Shown here: positions 18,225-27,290 of the stretch, piece by piece
Numbering within the stretch: position 1 is the first letter of the stretch
Layout: every line of letters starts with the position of its first letter
Source of the DNA: JBHBQE01 sp041776485
GTDB taxonomy: Bacteria > Bacillota > Clostridia > Lachnospirales > Lachnospiraceae
DNA length: 64,000 nt
Assembly: GCA_041776485.1 (NCBI GenBank)
Contig: JBHBQE010000004.1
Coordinates: 1-64,000 of the forward strand
Reading direction: 5' to 3'
Translations under genes and position numbers: made by a program
The notes under the pieces: model-generated
What the model saw: only the letters and a program-made list of their open reading frames with translations
Databases searched by the model: none
What the model was told of the DNA's origin: nothing

Positions 18225-19434
18225 TTTTAACTCCCTGTAGGAATTTAGTGGTTATTGGAAAATATGAAAAGCCCTCCACTAAGATATTATAAAGCTTTAC
18301 CCAGAACGGTGATACAAAGCCAATTCCCGCAATCAATGCTGAGCCATAGCAGATACCATAGGTAATCCAAATATTTGAACTTGTTTTATTATATAACGGC
18401 TCCAATACCCCGCTGCTAAAGAAATAATATGCACCTGCTATTGTTGCAATCACGGTAACAGCATACAGAAAATTATTTTTATATTTTGAGAAAATAACCC
18501 CTAATATCCCAAGAATTCCCACAAATATGCAGGCAAAAAGATTAACATATAATCCAAAAAACTGAATAACATATCTAAGAGCTAAATGGAACACATAAAC
18601 AGGCATAGTGTTTGAGCCCACATAGGATAAGAAGCATTTTTTTGATGGGATAATATTTATAAAAAAAACTATCCACAATGCCGCCAAAATAAACAGCATA
18701 ATTCTCAGCATTGAATCCTGCCACCAGGTTACTCCAAGGGTATGATAGGACTCCCTTAAAAGATACCAGCCCACATTCTTCGGCCCCGCAAAGCAGAGCA
18801 ATACCGATATACTGCTTAATACTAATCCCATAATTACCAGTATTACAGGGTGTTTCTTTAATCCCTGCAACCACAAAAGTCTCTCTTTTGAACAGTACAC
18901 CCCCAGCAGGAAAAATACAAAATATGAAATTGTTCTGCCTAAAGAAAGAAAGTCACCCCACTCCTTTACATATCCCGCTACAATAAACAGCACCATGGAA
19001 AGCGGAAGAAGCCATTTAAACTTCAGCATATCCTTCAAAAAGAACCGATAGAAAAAAAGTGCGAATAAAAACCAAAGGGCAAAGGGAGGACTCAAAAAAC
19101 GAAGATGTGCATTCCCAAAGAAAAACATTCTTATAAAATAATATATAAATGTAAATACAAGATAGGGCCACATAAAGGTTTTAAACGCAGTTTCTCTGGC
19201 TCTCTCCGGCTTTTTGGAAAAATATCCTGATAAAAACATAAATGCCTGCATTACAAACACATTTATGGTAATATACACAAATCCAAATAGTGATTCTCTG
19301 TAAAACCCACCACCTAAATATAGCTGAGAGTACAGATTTCCACTCATTTTAGTAAAATGAGAAACAGGAATAGAAAGCATTAACAAACCTCTAAATGTAT
19401 CAAACATATAATCCCTGTCCTGTTTAGTCTGCAT
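18205..19434 (-). CDS. Acyltransferase family 3 membrane protein
   Basis: A 409-residue polytopic protein with about ten hydrophobic segments. The N-terminal motif YMFDTFRGLLMLSIPVSHF carries the conserved Arg and His of membrane O-acyltransferases that modify surface sugars, with acyl-CoA as usual donor. AAGGAG lies five bases before the start. It forms an overlapping pair with the downstream hydrolase. Confidence 0.85.
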   Translation of the reverse strand: MQTKQDRDYMFDTFRGLLMLSIPVSHFTKMSGNLYSQLYLGGGFYRESLFGFVYITINVFVMQAFMFLSGYFSKKPERARETAFKTFMWPYLVFTFIYYFIRMFFFGNAHLRFLSPPFALWFLFALFFYRFFLKDMLKFKWLLPLSMVLFIVAGYVKEWGDFLSLGRTISYFVFFLLGVYCSKERLLWLQGLKKHPVILVIMGLVLSSISVLLCFAGPKNVGWYLLRESYHTLGVTWWQDSMLRIMLFILAALWIVFFINIIPSKKCFLSYVGSNTMPVYVFHLALRYVIQFFGLYVNLFACIFVGILGILGVIFSKYKNNFLYAVTVIATIAGAYYFFSSGVLEPLYNKTSSNIWITYGICYGSALIAGIGFVSPFWVKLYNILVEGFSYFPITTKFLQGVKNEENPR

Positions 19435-19565
19435 ATCTGCTCCTTGTATAATAACTGTATTTATAATCTGAAATTATCATTACATATTTTTTAAAATCAA
19501 TATTACGGGCTTTATATAGCTAATCTAAAAAATGAGGGGTTGCTGCAGGTACAGCTACCCCTCAA

Positions 19566-19649
19566 TGCCGCAGACCGGAATCGAACCGGTACGATGTTGC
19601 CACCATGGGATTTTAAGTCCCACGCGTCTGCCAGTTCCGCCACTGCGGC
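19566..19649 (-). tRNA. tRNA-Leu (anticodon UAA)
   Basis: An 84-base cloverleaf on the minus strand with acceptor stem GCCGCAG/CTGCGGC, anticodon loop CTTAAAA, a long variable arm as expected for leucine, and T arm GGTTCGATTCC. The terminal CCA is not encoded. A TACAAT element lies upstream at about 19696-19701. Confidence 0.96.
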
Positions 19650-19786
19650 ACAGTCACAACATAGGTACACAGCAAATCTGTGTGATTCAATTGTAACACC
19701 TTTAGCATTTTACAAAATTTAAGGAATAATTTCAAGTACTTTATTTTCATGCTGAATATTTATACGGCAAATTATCCTTATCCGTG

Positions 19787-19816
19787 TTGACAACATTTGG
19801 TATATATTAATATAAT
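19787..19816 (+). promoter_or_regulatory. Promoter of the lipoprotein gene
   Basis: A perfect TTGACA (19787-19792) and a perfect TATAAT (19811-19816) are separated by 18 bases. They lie about 75 bases upstream of the start, which leaves a leader of some 65 bases. Confidence 0.75.
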
Positions 19817-19889
19817 TAAATTTGAGGTTTTTAATATATGTAGGGATTATGTATACTAAATTGGGTAACAAAAAAGAGAGGAGAAGCTT

Positions 19890-20930
19890 ATGATTAATTT
19901 AAAAAGATTTTTTGCGCTTGCAATGGCAGTTTCCATGGTTGTTGGATTATCTGCCTGCGGAAAAAAGGATGAAGAACCTGTAACCTCCAGTTCCAGCGCT
20001 ACGACTGCCAGTTCTTCGGCTGAAGATGGAGGCGAGGCTGAGGAAGTAGATGGAACTCCTATTTCCCTTACTACACCCATTGACTATACATTTGGTACAA
20101 CTACCGTTCATTCGGAGTGGATTCAATTTGCCGCAGAGCCTTATGTTGTTGAAGATATTTTCTCACCACAGATACTTGCTGTCGGAGACTACCTTATCGT
20201 TCTTGCTGATGATACTAAACTTGGTAAATATAAAAATGACGGCGGGTCTTTGACTCTTGAGGACTCCTGGACATTAGATGAGGATTATGAAAACCTTTGC
20301 GCAGGGCCTGATGATACATTTTTCCTTTCAGGATTTATGAAACCTCTCATTCAGATGGACTTGGACGGAAATAAAATTGCCAGCTATGAAAGTACTGACA
20401 ATGCAAGCGTAAACCCCGACGGAAAGAGCGGAATAGTTACATGGCCCGGAAGCACACCGGAGAAATTAACCATTTCAGACACAAGTGCATCAAGAGAACC
20501 TATCGCTGCTTTAGAGGGATATTTTGTTTCCGAATCCTGCACATCTAAGGATCATATGTTTATTATGGGAAGTGCCCCTGACAACGAAAAAAATAAAGCC
20601 TTTGTCTTAGACAAAAGCGGCAGTATAGTTCAGACTTTGGGCGGTGACGAAAGTTTGACAGACGATTCTATAGGTTCTGCAACGCATGTACTTGAAACTG
20701 ATAAATATTATATTGTGCTTGATGGAAACCTGCGTAAAATTCTATTATTTGATAAAGATGGTACTTTTGCAGGAAAATTAGAAGCCGAAGATATATTTGG
20801 CACCTCTTATCCTTGGATTTGCACCGCCACAATTGCAAACGACGGTACAATTTATGTGGGGCTTACACAAGGAAGGGAAGAAGAAAACTCAAAGGATGAG
20901 CTCCTTGTATTCACACTTAGTGGATTTTAA
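19890..20930 (+). CDS. Lipoprotein of unknown function, possible beta-propeller
   Basis: A 346-residue secreted lipoprotein with the lipobox LSAC at Cys23 and a Ser/Thr/Glu-rich linker to about residue 55. The rest is a beta-rich domain with repeated short strand patterns such as SLTLEDSWTLDEDYENL and DKSGSIVQTLGG, which suggest a beta-propeller. I do not recognise a specific family. AGAGAGGAG precedes the start. It is a single-gene unit with a strong promoter and terminator, so it is probably abundant. It could sense or bind a surface ligand. Confidence 0.75.
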   Translation: MINLKRFFALAMAVSMVVGLSACGKKDEEPVTSSSSATTASSSAEDGGEAEEVDGTPISLTTPIDYTFGTTTVHSEWIQFAAEPYVVEDIFSPQILAVGDYLIVLADDTKLGKYKNDGGSLTLEDSWTLDEDYENLCAGPDDTFFLSGFMKPLIQMDLDGNKIASYESTDNASVNPDGKSGIVTWPGSTPEKLTISDTSASREPIAALEGYFVSESCTSKDHMFIMGSAPDNEKNKAFVLDKSGSIVQTLGGDESLTDDSIGSATHVLETDKYYIVLDGNLRKILLFDKDGTFAGKLEAEDIFGTSYPWICTATIANDGTIYVGLTQGREEENSKDELLVFTLSGF

Positions 20931-20986
20931 TAATTATTGCAGTATGTAATTCCTAACTAAGATGTATTTCAAACCTACTTAAATGT

Positions 20987-21016
20987 AATAACCCCCAAAT
21001 AGTTTTGGGGGTTATT
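20987..21016. terminator. Bidirectional intrinsic terminator
   Basis: A perfect 13-base stem AATAACCCCCAAA/TTTGGGGGTTATT with a four-base loop sits between the convergent lipoprotein and threonine aldolase genes. It works for both strands because the arms end in A- and T-rich bases. Confidence 0.9.
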
Positions 21017-21062
21017 TATTATGTCATTGTCTGATATGATATATGTTTAAATGCAGAAAATA

Positions 21063-22079
21063 CTAAATTAATTCCAGAAAGCCTTCTATTTCCTCTTTTG
21101 TACTTCCCCAGGATGTCACAAGCCTTATACATTGATGCGTCTTGGTTTCTATAGGATACGTTTCAAACATAACTTTATCGGCAAGTTCCTTTACCATATC
21201 CTTTTCAAACATAACAAAGGACATATTGGTCTGAGGCGGCATGGTAAACTCATACCCTTTCTTTTCAATTCCATCAGATAAAAGCCTGTTCATTTCTACT
21301 GCATGTGCACCCAGTCTTGTGTATAAATCATTTTTAAATAACTCTAAAAACTGAACCCCCAGCAATCTCCCCTTTGCCAACAATCCGCCTCTTTGTTTTA
21401 TTAAAAACCTCATATCTGTCTTTAATTCATCATTTAAAATAACAAGAGCCTCTCCAAATAATGCACCGCATTTTGTTCCGCCTATATAAAAGGCATCTGC
21501 AATATTGGCAAAATCGGGAAGTTTTACATCACTATCCTTGCAGGATAATGCCATTGCCATTCTGGCACCGTCCACATACATAAATAAACCATACTTATCA
21601 CAAGCTGCTCTAAGCTCTAATAGTTCCTCTTTGGTATATATCAGCCCTGTTTCTGTGGAATGGGAAATATAAATTGCCTTAGGAAGAACATAATGCTCAT
21701 CTTCATGAAACTTTATTTCTGCTTCAATATCAGAAGCTCTAAGCTTACCGTCCACCGTCTTAACATGATTTATTTTGTGACCCGTAGCTTCTATAGCACC
21801 CACCTCATGTACGCAAATATGCCCTGTATCTGCTGATATTACACTCCAGTGAGGTCTTAACAAAAATGCGGCTAAGGCAGTCTGATTGGTTTGGGTTCCA
21901 CCTGTCAAAAAATGAATGTCCGCATTAGGACAGAAAATTGCCGTTCTTATGCTATCGGCAGCAGCTTTACAATACTCGTCCTCTCCGTATCCGTCAGAAA
22001 GCTCCATATTGGTATCCACCAATGCCTTCATCACCTCATTACAAGCTCCTAAACTATAGTCATTTTTTAAAAATATCAT
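21063..22079 (-). CDS. Low-specificity threonine aldolase (PLP enzyme)
   Basis: A 338-residue fold-type I PLP enzyme that splits L-threonine or allo-threonine to glycine and acetaldehyde. The PLP lysine is Lys203 in GGTKCGALFGEA, and the Asp that contacts the pyridine nitrogen is Asp170 in YVDGAR. The N-terminal NDYSLGA region also fits the family, and length is normal. It is a single-gene unit. Confidence 0.92.
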   Translation of the reverse strand: MIFLKNDYSLGACNEVMKALVDTNMELSDGYGEDEYCKAAADSIRTAIFCPNADIHFLTGGTQTNQTALAAFLLRPHWSVISADTGHICVHEVGAIEATGHKINHVKTVDGKLRASDIEAEIKFHEDEHYVLPKAIYISHSTETGLIYTKEELLELRAACDKYGLFMYVDGARMAMALSCKDSDVKLPDFANIADAFYIGGTKCGALFGEALVILNDELKTDMRFLIKQRGGLLAKGRLLGVQFLELFKNDLYTRLGAHAVEMNRLLSDGIEKKGYEFTMPPQTNMSFVMFEKDMVKELADKVMFETYPIETKTHQCIRLVTSWGSTKEEIEGFLELI

Positions 22080-22232
22080 ATTATCTCCTTAATCCGCTGC
22101 TAAATCCCAGCTTATATTAAATTTTAAATCCAGCACTATAAATCCTAATGTGATATTTTAATTTTATCAAATATGCCTGTTAAGTACAATAGTGGCGATA
22201 ATCTACAGCTGTTCATTAAATCCGATGACCCC

Positions 22233-22297
22233 GATTTTTGTCTGATTTTTGTAGGGTACAACTAACTCTTGTATTTTGTTATATTTTTTGGTATCAT
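22233..22297 (+). promoter_or_regulatory. Promoter and direct-repeat operator of the IdeS-like protease
   Basis: TTGTAT (22269-22274), a 17-base spacer and TATCAT (22292-22297) form a likely promoter. Upstream, GATTTTTGT occurs twice (22233-22241 and 22244-22252) with an 11-base period, one helical turn. That is the arrangement used by many OmpR-type response regulators. The 325-base gap from 22080 to 22404 holds no other gene. Confidence 0.5.
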
Positions 22298-22404
22298 ATA
22301 GACTATATGACATTTGCAGGTAATTGTATATATGGAAATATTCTAAAGAATTATTTGAAAATGCCTGTCGAAATACAAACAGAATATAGGATAGGAAGAT
22401 AATA

Positions 22405-25353
22405 ATGAGGAAGAAAATAATAATTAGCTTATTACTGGTAATTTGCATTGCAGCTACATATAGTCCGACTATTGTTTCTGCGACAGGAACAGGCAGCACT
22501 AGTTCCATTGAAGCTGTTGTGGGTAAACTGCAAAATAGCCAAAATAATAATGTTGCAGTCTACACTACCGAAAATAATGAAAAACGGGCTGTAATCTGGA
22601 CCCGAGGCATTCAGGGACCCAGACTCGGAAGCGGAAATACAGGTGATTTCAAAAGACAAAGCGAATCGGGGTACACCACATATTATGCGCTTACAAACCA
22701 CGGAAGCGGCTGGTATGATGTGAATAAGGCTGCCGGGAATAGCCTTAATCTAAGCAACGGAAACTTTGACGACAGAGGAATGTGCTTTGCCGGAGTGAGT
22801 GCAAATCAGCTTTATTGGTGGATGAACCAAAACAGGGATTATATTAATGATTACCTGAATACAACAGCTCTTAATGATAATAAAAAGGATGAACTTAGGA
22901 GGTTTATGACATCCTATGTGGGCGAATCGACCGGTGACCGCTCTCAAAGCGGACTTTATAAAGACTTTTGTGAAAAATTTCCGGTGACTATCGGCGGCAG
23001 AGAATCATATAATTCCAATCTGATTAACGACTACTTTATTAACGGGAATCAGCCCAAGCCTAATGGATATATAACCATACCGGGCAGTCCCCTGGCTTCA
23101 AGCGGCGGTTTCTTTCGCCCGGTATTTAATGAAGACTTTTTGTCCCAAAGAATTACTACCGAATCATATTCACGTCTCCAGGAACAAATGCTTGAAAGAA
23201 TGAAAGCCGGAGACTCTGTTGCCATAGTGCATGACGCCGCAACATACGGTGTCACACACATTGTTACCGTGTGGGGAGCGGAGCTGGACGAAAACGGCAA
23301 TCTGGTAGCGGTATATACATCCGATACGGACGACCAGCAAAATTATGCTCTCCACCCAAATTCTAATGATATTATCGGAATGAAACGTATTCCCGTATAT
23401 AAGGACAGGGCAGGCATAGCCAGATACACATCTATGGACAATGCAGCCAATCAAACTCCTCAGCGCGGTCCGAAGGTTCAGGAAATCATCACCCTGTCTT
23501 TGGGAACCTGGCAGTGGGACAAATATTTCAATAAAACCTCTGAAACAATAACACAGGATGCATTGAATAGCATTACTCCGTACAGCGGTGTATATGACGG
23601 CAAAAATCATCCCGCAGTTATATTAAAAAATGCGGATATTGCAAACATCTATGATGTAACCTACAGGGTAGGCGACGGTACCTGGGAGAACACCTGCCCT
23701 GATATTTGCAATGCTAATACAATGAACGTGGACGTAAAGCTTGCAGTAAAAAACAATGGATCCATAAATAGTATTAAGACCATTACAGCCAAGGTTGAGC
23801 CGAAGCCGGTTACAATCAATACGATATTGGTGGAACATCGGGCATATGAGCCTAATAATAAAAATGTTAAGATATTGAATGCTTTCTGTAAGCGAAATGA
23901 TATTCTACCGGCAGACATAAACGCAGTTACAGTGTCTGTAGAAGCTGCTGTAGGCACTATGGATACCCCGGATGTCGGTGATAATAAGAGGGTTAAAGTC
24001 ACAGATATAACTCTAAGCGGAAACAAAGCCCGCAATTATCGTATTGATACGATAGCTGATACGGTGGTTAATATCTCTGCGGCCAGCACGCCGCCAAACG
24101 GGAATGCACAGGGTGAAAATCCGAACCAAGTACCAAACACAAACATACCTGTCAACGTACCCAATGTTGTGAGCAGGGATATGTTAAGAAAAACTTTAGC
24201 TGCTGCCAACAAAGCCTTTGAAGGCGTAGCTGAAAGCACTGACGGACGTGATGTTAAAAAAGAGAACAAATGGGCAACAAGAAATGTCATGAGTATTCTC
24301 TACAAATCCATTGACCGAGCAAAGCAGGTATATGATAATGGCAATGCCTCACAGAATCAGGTTGATTATGCCAATTCCACTCTGGAAAATGCTATAGGTA
24401 ATTTTTATGCAAGCCTAAAACATGGCAGCCTGAATAAAACAAAGCCTGCAACCAATCAATCCGCCATCTTAAATGACATTGAATATGCTCCCGTATACAA
24501 CTATAAGTATTATATAGAGAATAACCCCGATGTTATGCTTGCCTGTAACGGAGATAAAGCAGCCTGCCTTAGACACTTTGTAAACTACGGAATGCAGGAG
24601 GGTAGACAAGGCTGTGAGTGGTTTGATGTTAATTACTACAGAGATAACTATGATGATCTTAGGTACGCTTACGGTACAGACTTAAAAAGCTATTACATGC
24701 ATTATATAAACTATGGCAAAAACGAAAATCGAAGCGGCTCCCTTAATACAGCTCCCAATATGCCTGTCGTATCTGACAGTGTGGACTATTCCAGCGTATA
24801 TGACTACGATTATTATATCAGTCACAATCCTGATATTATGTCAGCATACGGAGGTGACAGAAGCTCTACTCTAAATCACTTCATAAATTACGGAATGCAG
24901 GAGGGAAGGCAAGGCTGCGAATGGTTTGATGTTAATTCCTACAAAAATGCCAACAAGGATTTAAGAGCTATCTTCAAAAATGACCTTAAGTCTTATTATA
25001 TACATTATATTTATTATGGGCTGAATGAAGGAAGAACCGCAGTAGATGTAAATACAATTACCGACCCTATAGCCGCCCTGGGAGGAATGGATTATTCTTT
25101 GGTATACGACTATAACTACTATTTGGATAATAATCCTGATATTAAGGCGGTATTTAACGGCGATGAAGACGCTGCCCTTAACCACTTTATATCATGGGGA
25201 ATGCAGGAGGGCAGGATTGCCAAAGAAAGTTTTAACGTACACATATACAAAGCAAATTACAATGATTTGCAAGCCGCCTTCGGAGAAGACTTTACCTCCT
25301 ACTATATGCACTATATCGGCTATGGTGCAGTCGAAGGAAGAGCAGCAAAATAA
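22405..25353 (+). CDS. Secreted IdeS/Mac-family cysteine protease (putative immunoglobulin-degrading) with repeat tail
   Basis: A 982-residue exported protein with a signal peptide (about 1-26, cleaved near VSA). Residues of about 50-385 match the IdeS/Mac-1 protease of streptococci (peptidase family C66). Shared features are the xWTxG start, GWYDVNK with Lys108, CFAGVSANQLYWW with the nucleophile Cys127, the THIVTVWGA block with His285, and SDTDD with Asp307 and Asp309. The His-to-Asp distance of 22 residues equals that of IdeS (His262, Asp284). Lys108 corresponds to the oxyanion Lys84, with a small insert before Cys. Beyond the protease come a YDG-like beta region (about 390-555), a FIVAR-like helical module (about 590-680) and three long repeats (about 693-982). 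No LPXTG motif is seen. Family IdeS cleaves IgG hinges; the substrate here is unproven. Confidence 0.9.
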   Translation: MRKKIIISLLLVICIAATYSPTIVSATGTGSTSSIEAVVGKLQNSQNNNVAVYTTENNEKRAVIWTRGIQGPRLGSGNTGDFKRQSESGYTTYYALTNHGSGWYDVNKAAGNSLNLSNGNFDDRGMCFAGVSANQLYWWMNQNRDYINDYLNTTALNDNKKDELRRFMTSYVGESTGDRSQSGLYKDFCEKFPVTIGGRESYNSNLINDYFINGNQPKPNGYITIPGSPLASSGGFFRPVFNEDFLSQRITTESYSRLQEQMLERMKAGDSVAIVHDAATYGVTHIVTVWGAELDENGNLVAVYTSDTDDQQNYALHPNSNDIIGMKRIPVYKDRAGIARYTSMDNAANQTPQRGPKVQEIITLSLGTWQWDKYFNKTSETITQDALNSITPYSGVYDGKNHPAVILKNADIANIYDVTYRVGDGTWENTCPDICNANTMNVDVKLAVKNNGSINSIKTITAKVEPKPVTINTILVEHRAYEPNNKNVKILNAFCKRNDILPADINAVTVSVEAAVGTMDTPDVGDNKRVKVTDITLSGNKARNYRIDTIADTVVNISAASTPPNGNAQGENPNQVPNTNIPVNVPNVVSRDMLRKTLAAANKAFEGVAESTDGRDVKKENKWATRNVMSILYKSIDRAKQVYDNGNASQNQVDYANSTLENAIGNFYASLKHGSLNKTKPATNQSAILNDIEYAPVYNYKYYIENNPDVMLACNGDKAACLRHFVNYGMQEGRQGCEWFDVNYYRDNYDDLRYAYGTDLKSYYMHYINYGKNENRSGSLNTAPNMPVVSDSVDYSSVYDYDYYISHNPDIMSAYGGDRSSTLNHFINYGMQEGRQGCEWFDVNSYKNANKDLRAIFKNDLKSYYIHYIYYGLNEGRTAVDVNTITDPIAALGGMDYSLVYDYNYYLDNNPDIKAVFNGDEDAALNHFISWGMQEGRIAKESFNVHIYKANYNDLQAAFGEDFTSYYMHYIGYGAVEGRAAK
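24481..25350 (+). repeat. Three tandem C-terminal repeats within the IdeS-like protease
   Basis: Copies begin at 24481, 24781 and 25087 with periods of 300 and 306 bases; the last is shorter. Each copy has two similar halves: one with YDYxYYxxNPDI...HFxxYGMQEGR and one with FDVxxYxxxxxDLR...YYxHYIxYGxxEGR. This gives six related units of about 45 residues. Similar Tyr-rich units occur at the ends of surface proteins of Clostridia and probably bind the cell wall. Confidence 0.88.
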
Positions 25354-25390
25354 CTTTAAAAATATATAGGTATATTTTTAAGCAAACAAA

Positions 25391-25438
25391 AACGCTAAAC
25401 TGCTTGGTTTAAAGCCCTATCTACAGCAGTTTAGCGTT
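25391..25438 (+). terminator. Terminator of the IdeS-like protease gene
   Basis: A perfect 13-base stem AACGCTAAACTGC/GCAGTTTAGCGTT encloses a 22-base loop and is followed by ATTTTAT. Confidence 0.75.
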
Positions 25439-25449
25439 ATTTTATCTTA

Positions 25450-25535
25450 CGGAGAGTGTGGGATTCGAACCCACGTGCCCGTGAAGGCAAACGGTTTTCA
25501 AGACCGCCTCGTTATGACCACTTCGATAACTCTCC
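25450..25535 (-). tRNA. tRNA-Ser (anticodon UGA)
   Basis: An 86-base cloverleaf on the minus strand with acceptor stem GGAGAGT/ACTCTCC, anticodon loop CTTGAAA, the long variable arm typical of serine and T arm GGGTTCGAATCCC. The CCA end is not encoded. Confidence 0.96.
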
Positions 25536-25556
25536 AGTGCATATACCACCTTGTAT

Positions 25557-25584
25557 ATTATACACATCTAAATATAAATATCAA
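25557..25584 (-). promoter_or_regulatory. Promoter of tRNA-Ser
   Basis: On the minus strand TTGATA (25579-25584), a 16-base spacer and TATAAT (25557-25562) lie 21 bases upstream of the tRNA. Confidence 0.7.
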
Positions 25585-25681
25585 GCACTGTTTCAAAGCA
25601 CTATAATCTACGGTATGGAACACATACCCCATAATCATCTGTCATACTCTTATGCTCACTTAGTCAAAGTAATATAAAACA

Positions 25682-25707
25682 GGCGTTCTCAGAATTTAGA
25701 GAACGCC
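25682..25707 (-). terminator. Hairpin between tRNA-Ser and gdhA
   Basis: GGCGTTCTC/GAGAACGCC forms a perfect 9-base stem with an 8-base loop. On the minus strand it is followed by TGTTTTAT. It is probably a second stop for gdhA transcripts reading towards tRNA-Ser. The rest of the 305-base gap holds no gene. Confidence 0.6.
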
Positions 25708-25793
25708 CGATCATTATAGAACTACTCCGCCTAAATTTCATTCGCAGAGATACTATTTAACTATCTTAGTAAATCTCATTTTTATTTTCAGGT

Positions 25794-25825
25794 CAAAAAA
25801 TACTAAATTTATATCACAAATTTAG
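25794..25825 (-). terminator. AT-rich terminator of gdhA
   Basis: CTAAATTT/AAATTTAG with a 7-base loop, then TATTTTTTGA on the minus strand, 16 bases after the gdhA stop. Confidence 0.6.
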
Positions 25826-25840
25826 GCACTTTTTAGGTAT

Positions 25841-27193
25841 CTAATAAGCAACACCCTGAGCAATCATTGCATCTGCCACCTTTAAAAAACCGGCTATATT
25901 GGCTCCCAGAACAATATCATTTTCTGATCCGTATTCCTTGGCAACATCATAGCAGGAGTTAAATATATTAATCATTATTTCCTCAAGCTGGCTGTCCACC
26001 TCTTCAAAGCTCCATGAAAGCCTTTGAGAGTTCTGTGCCATTTCAAGAGCACTGGTGGCAACGCCACCTGCATTGGCAGCCTTAGACGGTCCAAAAAGCA
26101 CTCCCGCCTTTTTAAACTCACTTACAGCCTCAGGAGATGAAGGCATGTTTGCACCCTCACACACTATCTCAACACCATTTCGTATCAGCTCTATTGCATT
26201 TTCCAATTTGATTTCATTTTGAGTTGCACAGGGAAGTGCCACATTACATGGAATTTTCCATATATCCTGACAATCCTCCTTATATATTGCGCTGGGTCTT
26301 TTATTCTTATATTCGCTTATACGTTTTCTTTCCACCTCTTTAATTTGTATTGCCAAATCCAGGTCAATACCGGCAGGGTCATATATATACCCGTTGGAAT
26401 CTGAAAGAGTAACCACTTTAGCGCCCATTTCAGTAGCCTTTTTCGCTGCGTAAATCGCCACATTGCCGGCTCCGGATATTACGACGGTTTTACCTTCAAA
26501 GCTTTCATTTTTCATTTTTTTAAGCATTTCATTGGTAAAATAGCAAAGTCCATAGCCTGTTGCCTCCTTCCTCGCTAAAGAACCGCCGGAGGTGATACCC
26601 TTTCCTGTAATTACTCCGGTAAATTGGTTGGAAAGTCTTTTATACTGACCAAATAAATATCCTACCTCTCGACCCCCCACACCTATATCCCCTGCGGGAA
26701 TATCCGTATCTGCACCAATATGCCTGTATAATTCTGCCATAAAGCTCTGGCAAAAACGCATGACTTCTCTGTCGGACTTCCCCTTAGGGTCAAAGTCGCT
26801 TCCACCCTTGCCCCCACCTATAGGCAGCCCTGTAAGTGAATTTTTAAATATTTGTTCAAAACCTAAAAACTTAATTACAGATAAATTTACTGAGGGATGA
26901 AATCTAAGACCTCCTTTATAGGGACCTATCGCAGAATTAAACTGAACCCTGTATCCGCGATTTACATGAACTACCCCCTTGTCATCTGTCCATGAGCATC
27001 TAAACTGCACAATTCTTTCCGGCTCTACAATCCTATCAATTATTCCTTCACGCTGCAGTGCAGGATGAGTATTTACCACACATTCCAGAGATTCCAGAAC
27101 TTCATAGACCGATTGTAAAAACTCCTTTTCATGAGAGTTTCTTCTTGCTAAATCCTCATAAACACTTCTCACATATTCGTTACGTATTGACAT
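25841..27193 (-). CDS. gdhA: Glutamate dehydrogenase, probably NADP-dependent
   Basis: A 450-residue hexameric-type glutamate dehydrogenase that joins ammonia and 2-oxoglutarate. The catalytic lysine block is PIGGGKGGSDF, and the substrate loop is PAGDIGVGGREVGYL. The Rossmann motif is SGAGNVAIYAA, and the segment TLSDSNG at the end of the next strand is usual for NADP-specific bacterial enzymes. Length is normal. It is monocistronic and divergent from the CapA-like gene. Confidence 0.93.
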   Translation of the reverse strand: MSIRNEYVRSVYEDLARRNSHEKEFLQSVYEVLESLECVVNTHPALQREGIIDRIVEPERIVQFRCSWTDDKGVVHVNRGYRVQFNSAIGPYKGGLRFHPSVNLSVIKFLGFEQIFKNSLTGLPIGGGKGGSDFDPKGKSDREVMRFCQSFMAELYRHIGADTDIPAGDIGVGGREVGYLFGQYKRLSNQFTGVITGKGITSGGSLARKEATGYGLCYFTNEMLKKMKNESFEGKTVVISGAGNVAIYAAKKATEMGAKVVTLSDSNGYIYDPAGIDLDLAIQIKEVERKRISEYKNKRPSAIYKEDCQDIWKIPCNVALPCATQNEIKLENAIELIRNGVEIVCEGANMPSSPEAVSEFKKAGVLFGPSKAANAGGVATSALEMAQNSQRLSWSFEEVDSQLEEIMINIFNSCYDVAKEYGSENDIVLGANIAGFLKVADAMIAQGVAY

Positions 27194-27253
27194 ACTTTCC
27201 TCCTCTTTCGTATTTAATCATTAAATACACTTACTATTATAAATATATTGAAA

Positions 27254-27282
27254 TTGCAAATATCACAAAATTTTAATATAAT
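27254..27282 (+). promoter_or_regulatory. Promoter of the CapA-like gene, very close to its start
   Basis: TTGCAA (27254-27259), a 17-base spacer and TATAAT (27277-27282). Transcription would begin at about 27289, two bases before the annotated ATG. Confidence 0.5.
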
Positions 27283-27290
27283 CAGGATAT

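Noticed and set aside
22203..22508. Open frame on the minus strand upstream of the IdeS-like gene
   Set aside because: It overlaps the promoter and signal peptide region of the protease, begins inside that gene and has no ribosome site. Its hydrophobic stretch mirrors the signal peptide.
25391..25707. Inverted repeats as a CRISPR array or mobile element ends
   Set aside because: They are single hairpins at gene ends with terminator features; no repeated spacers or transposase are present.
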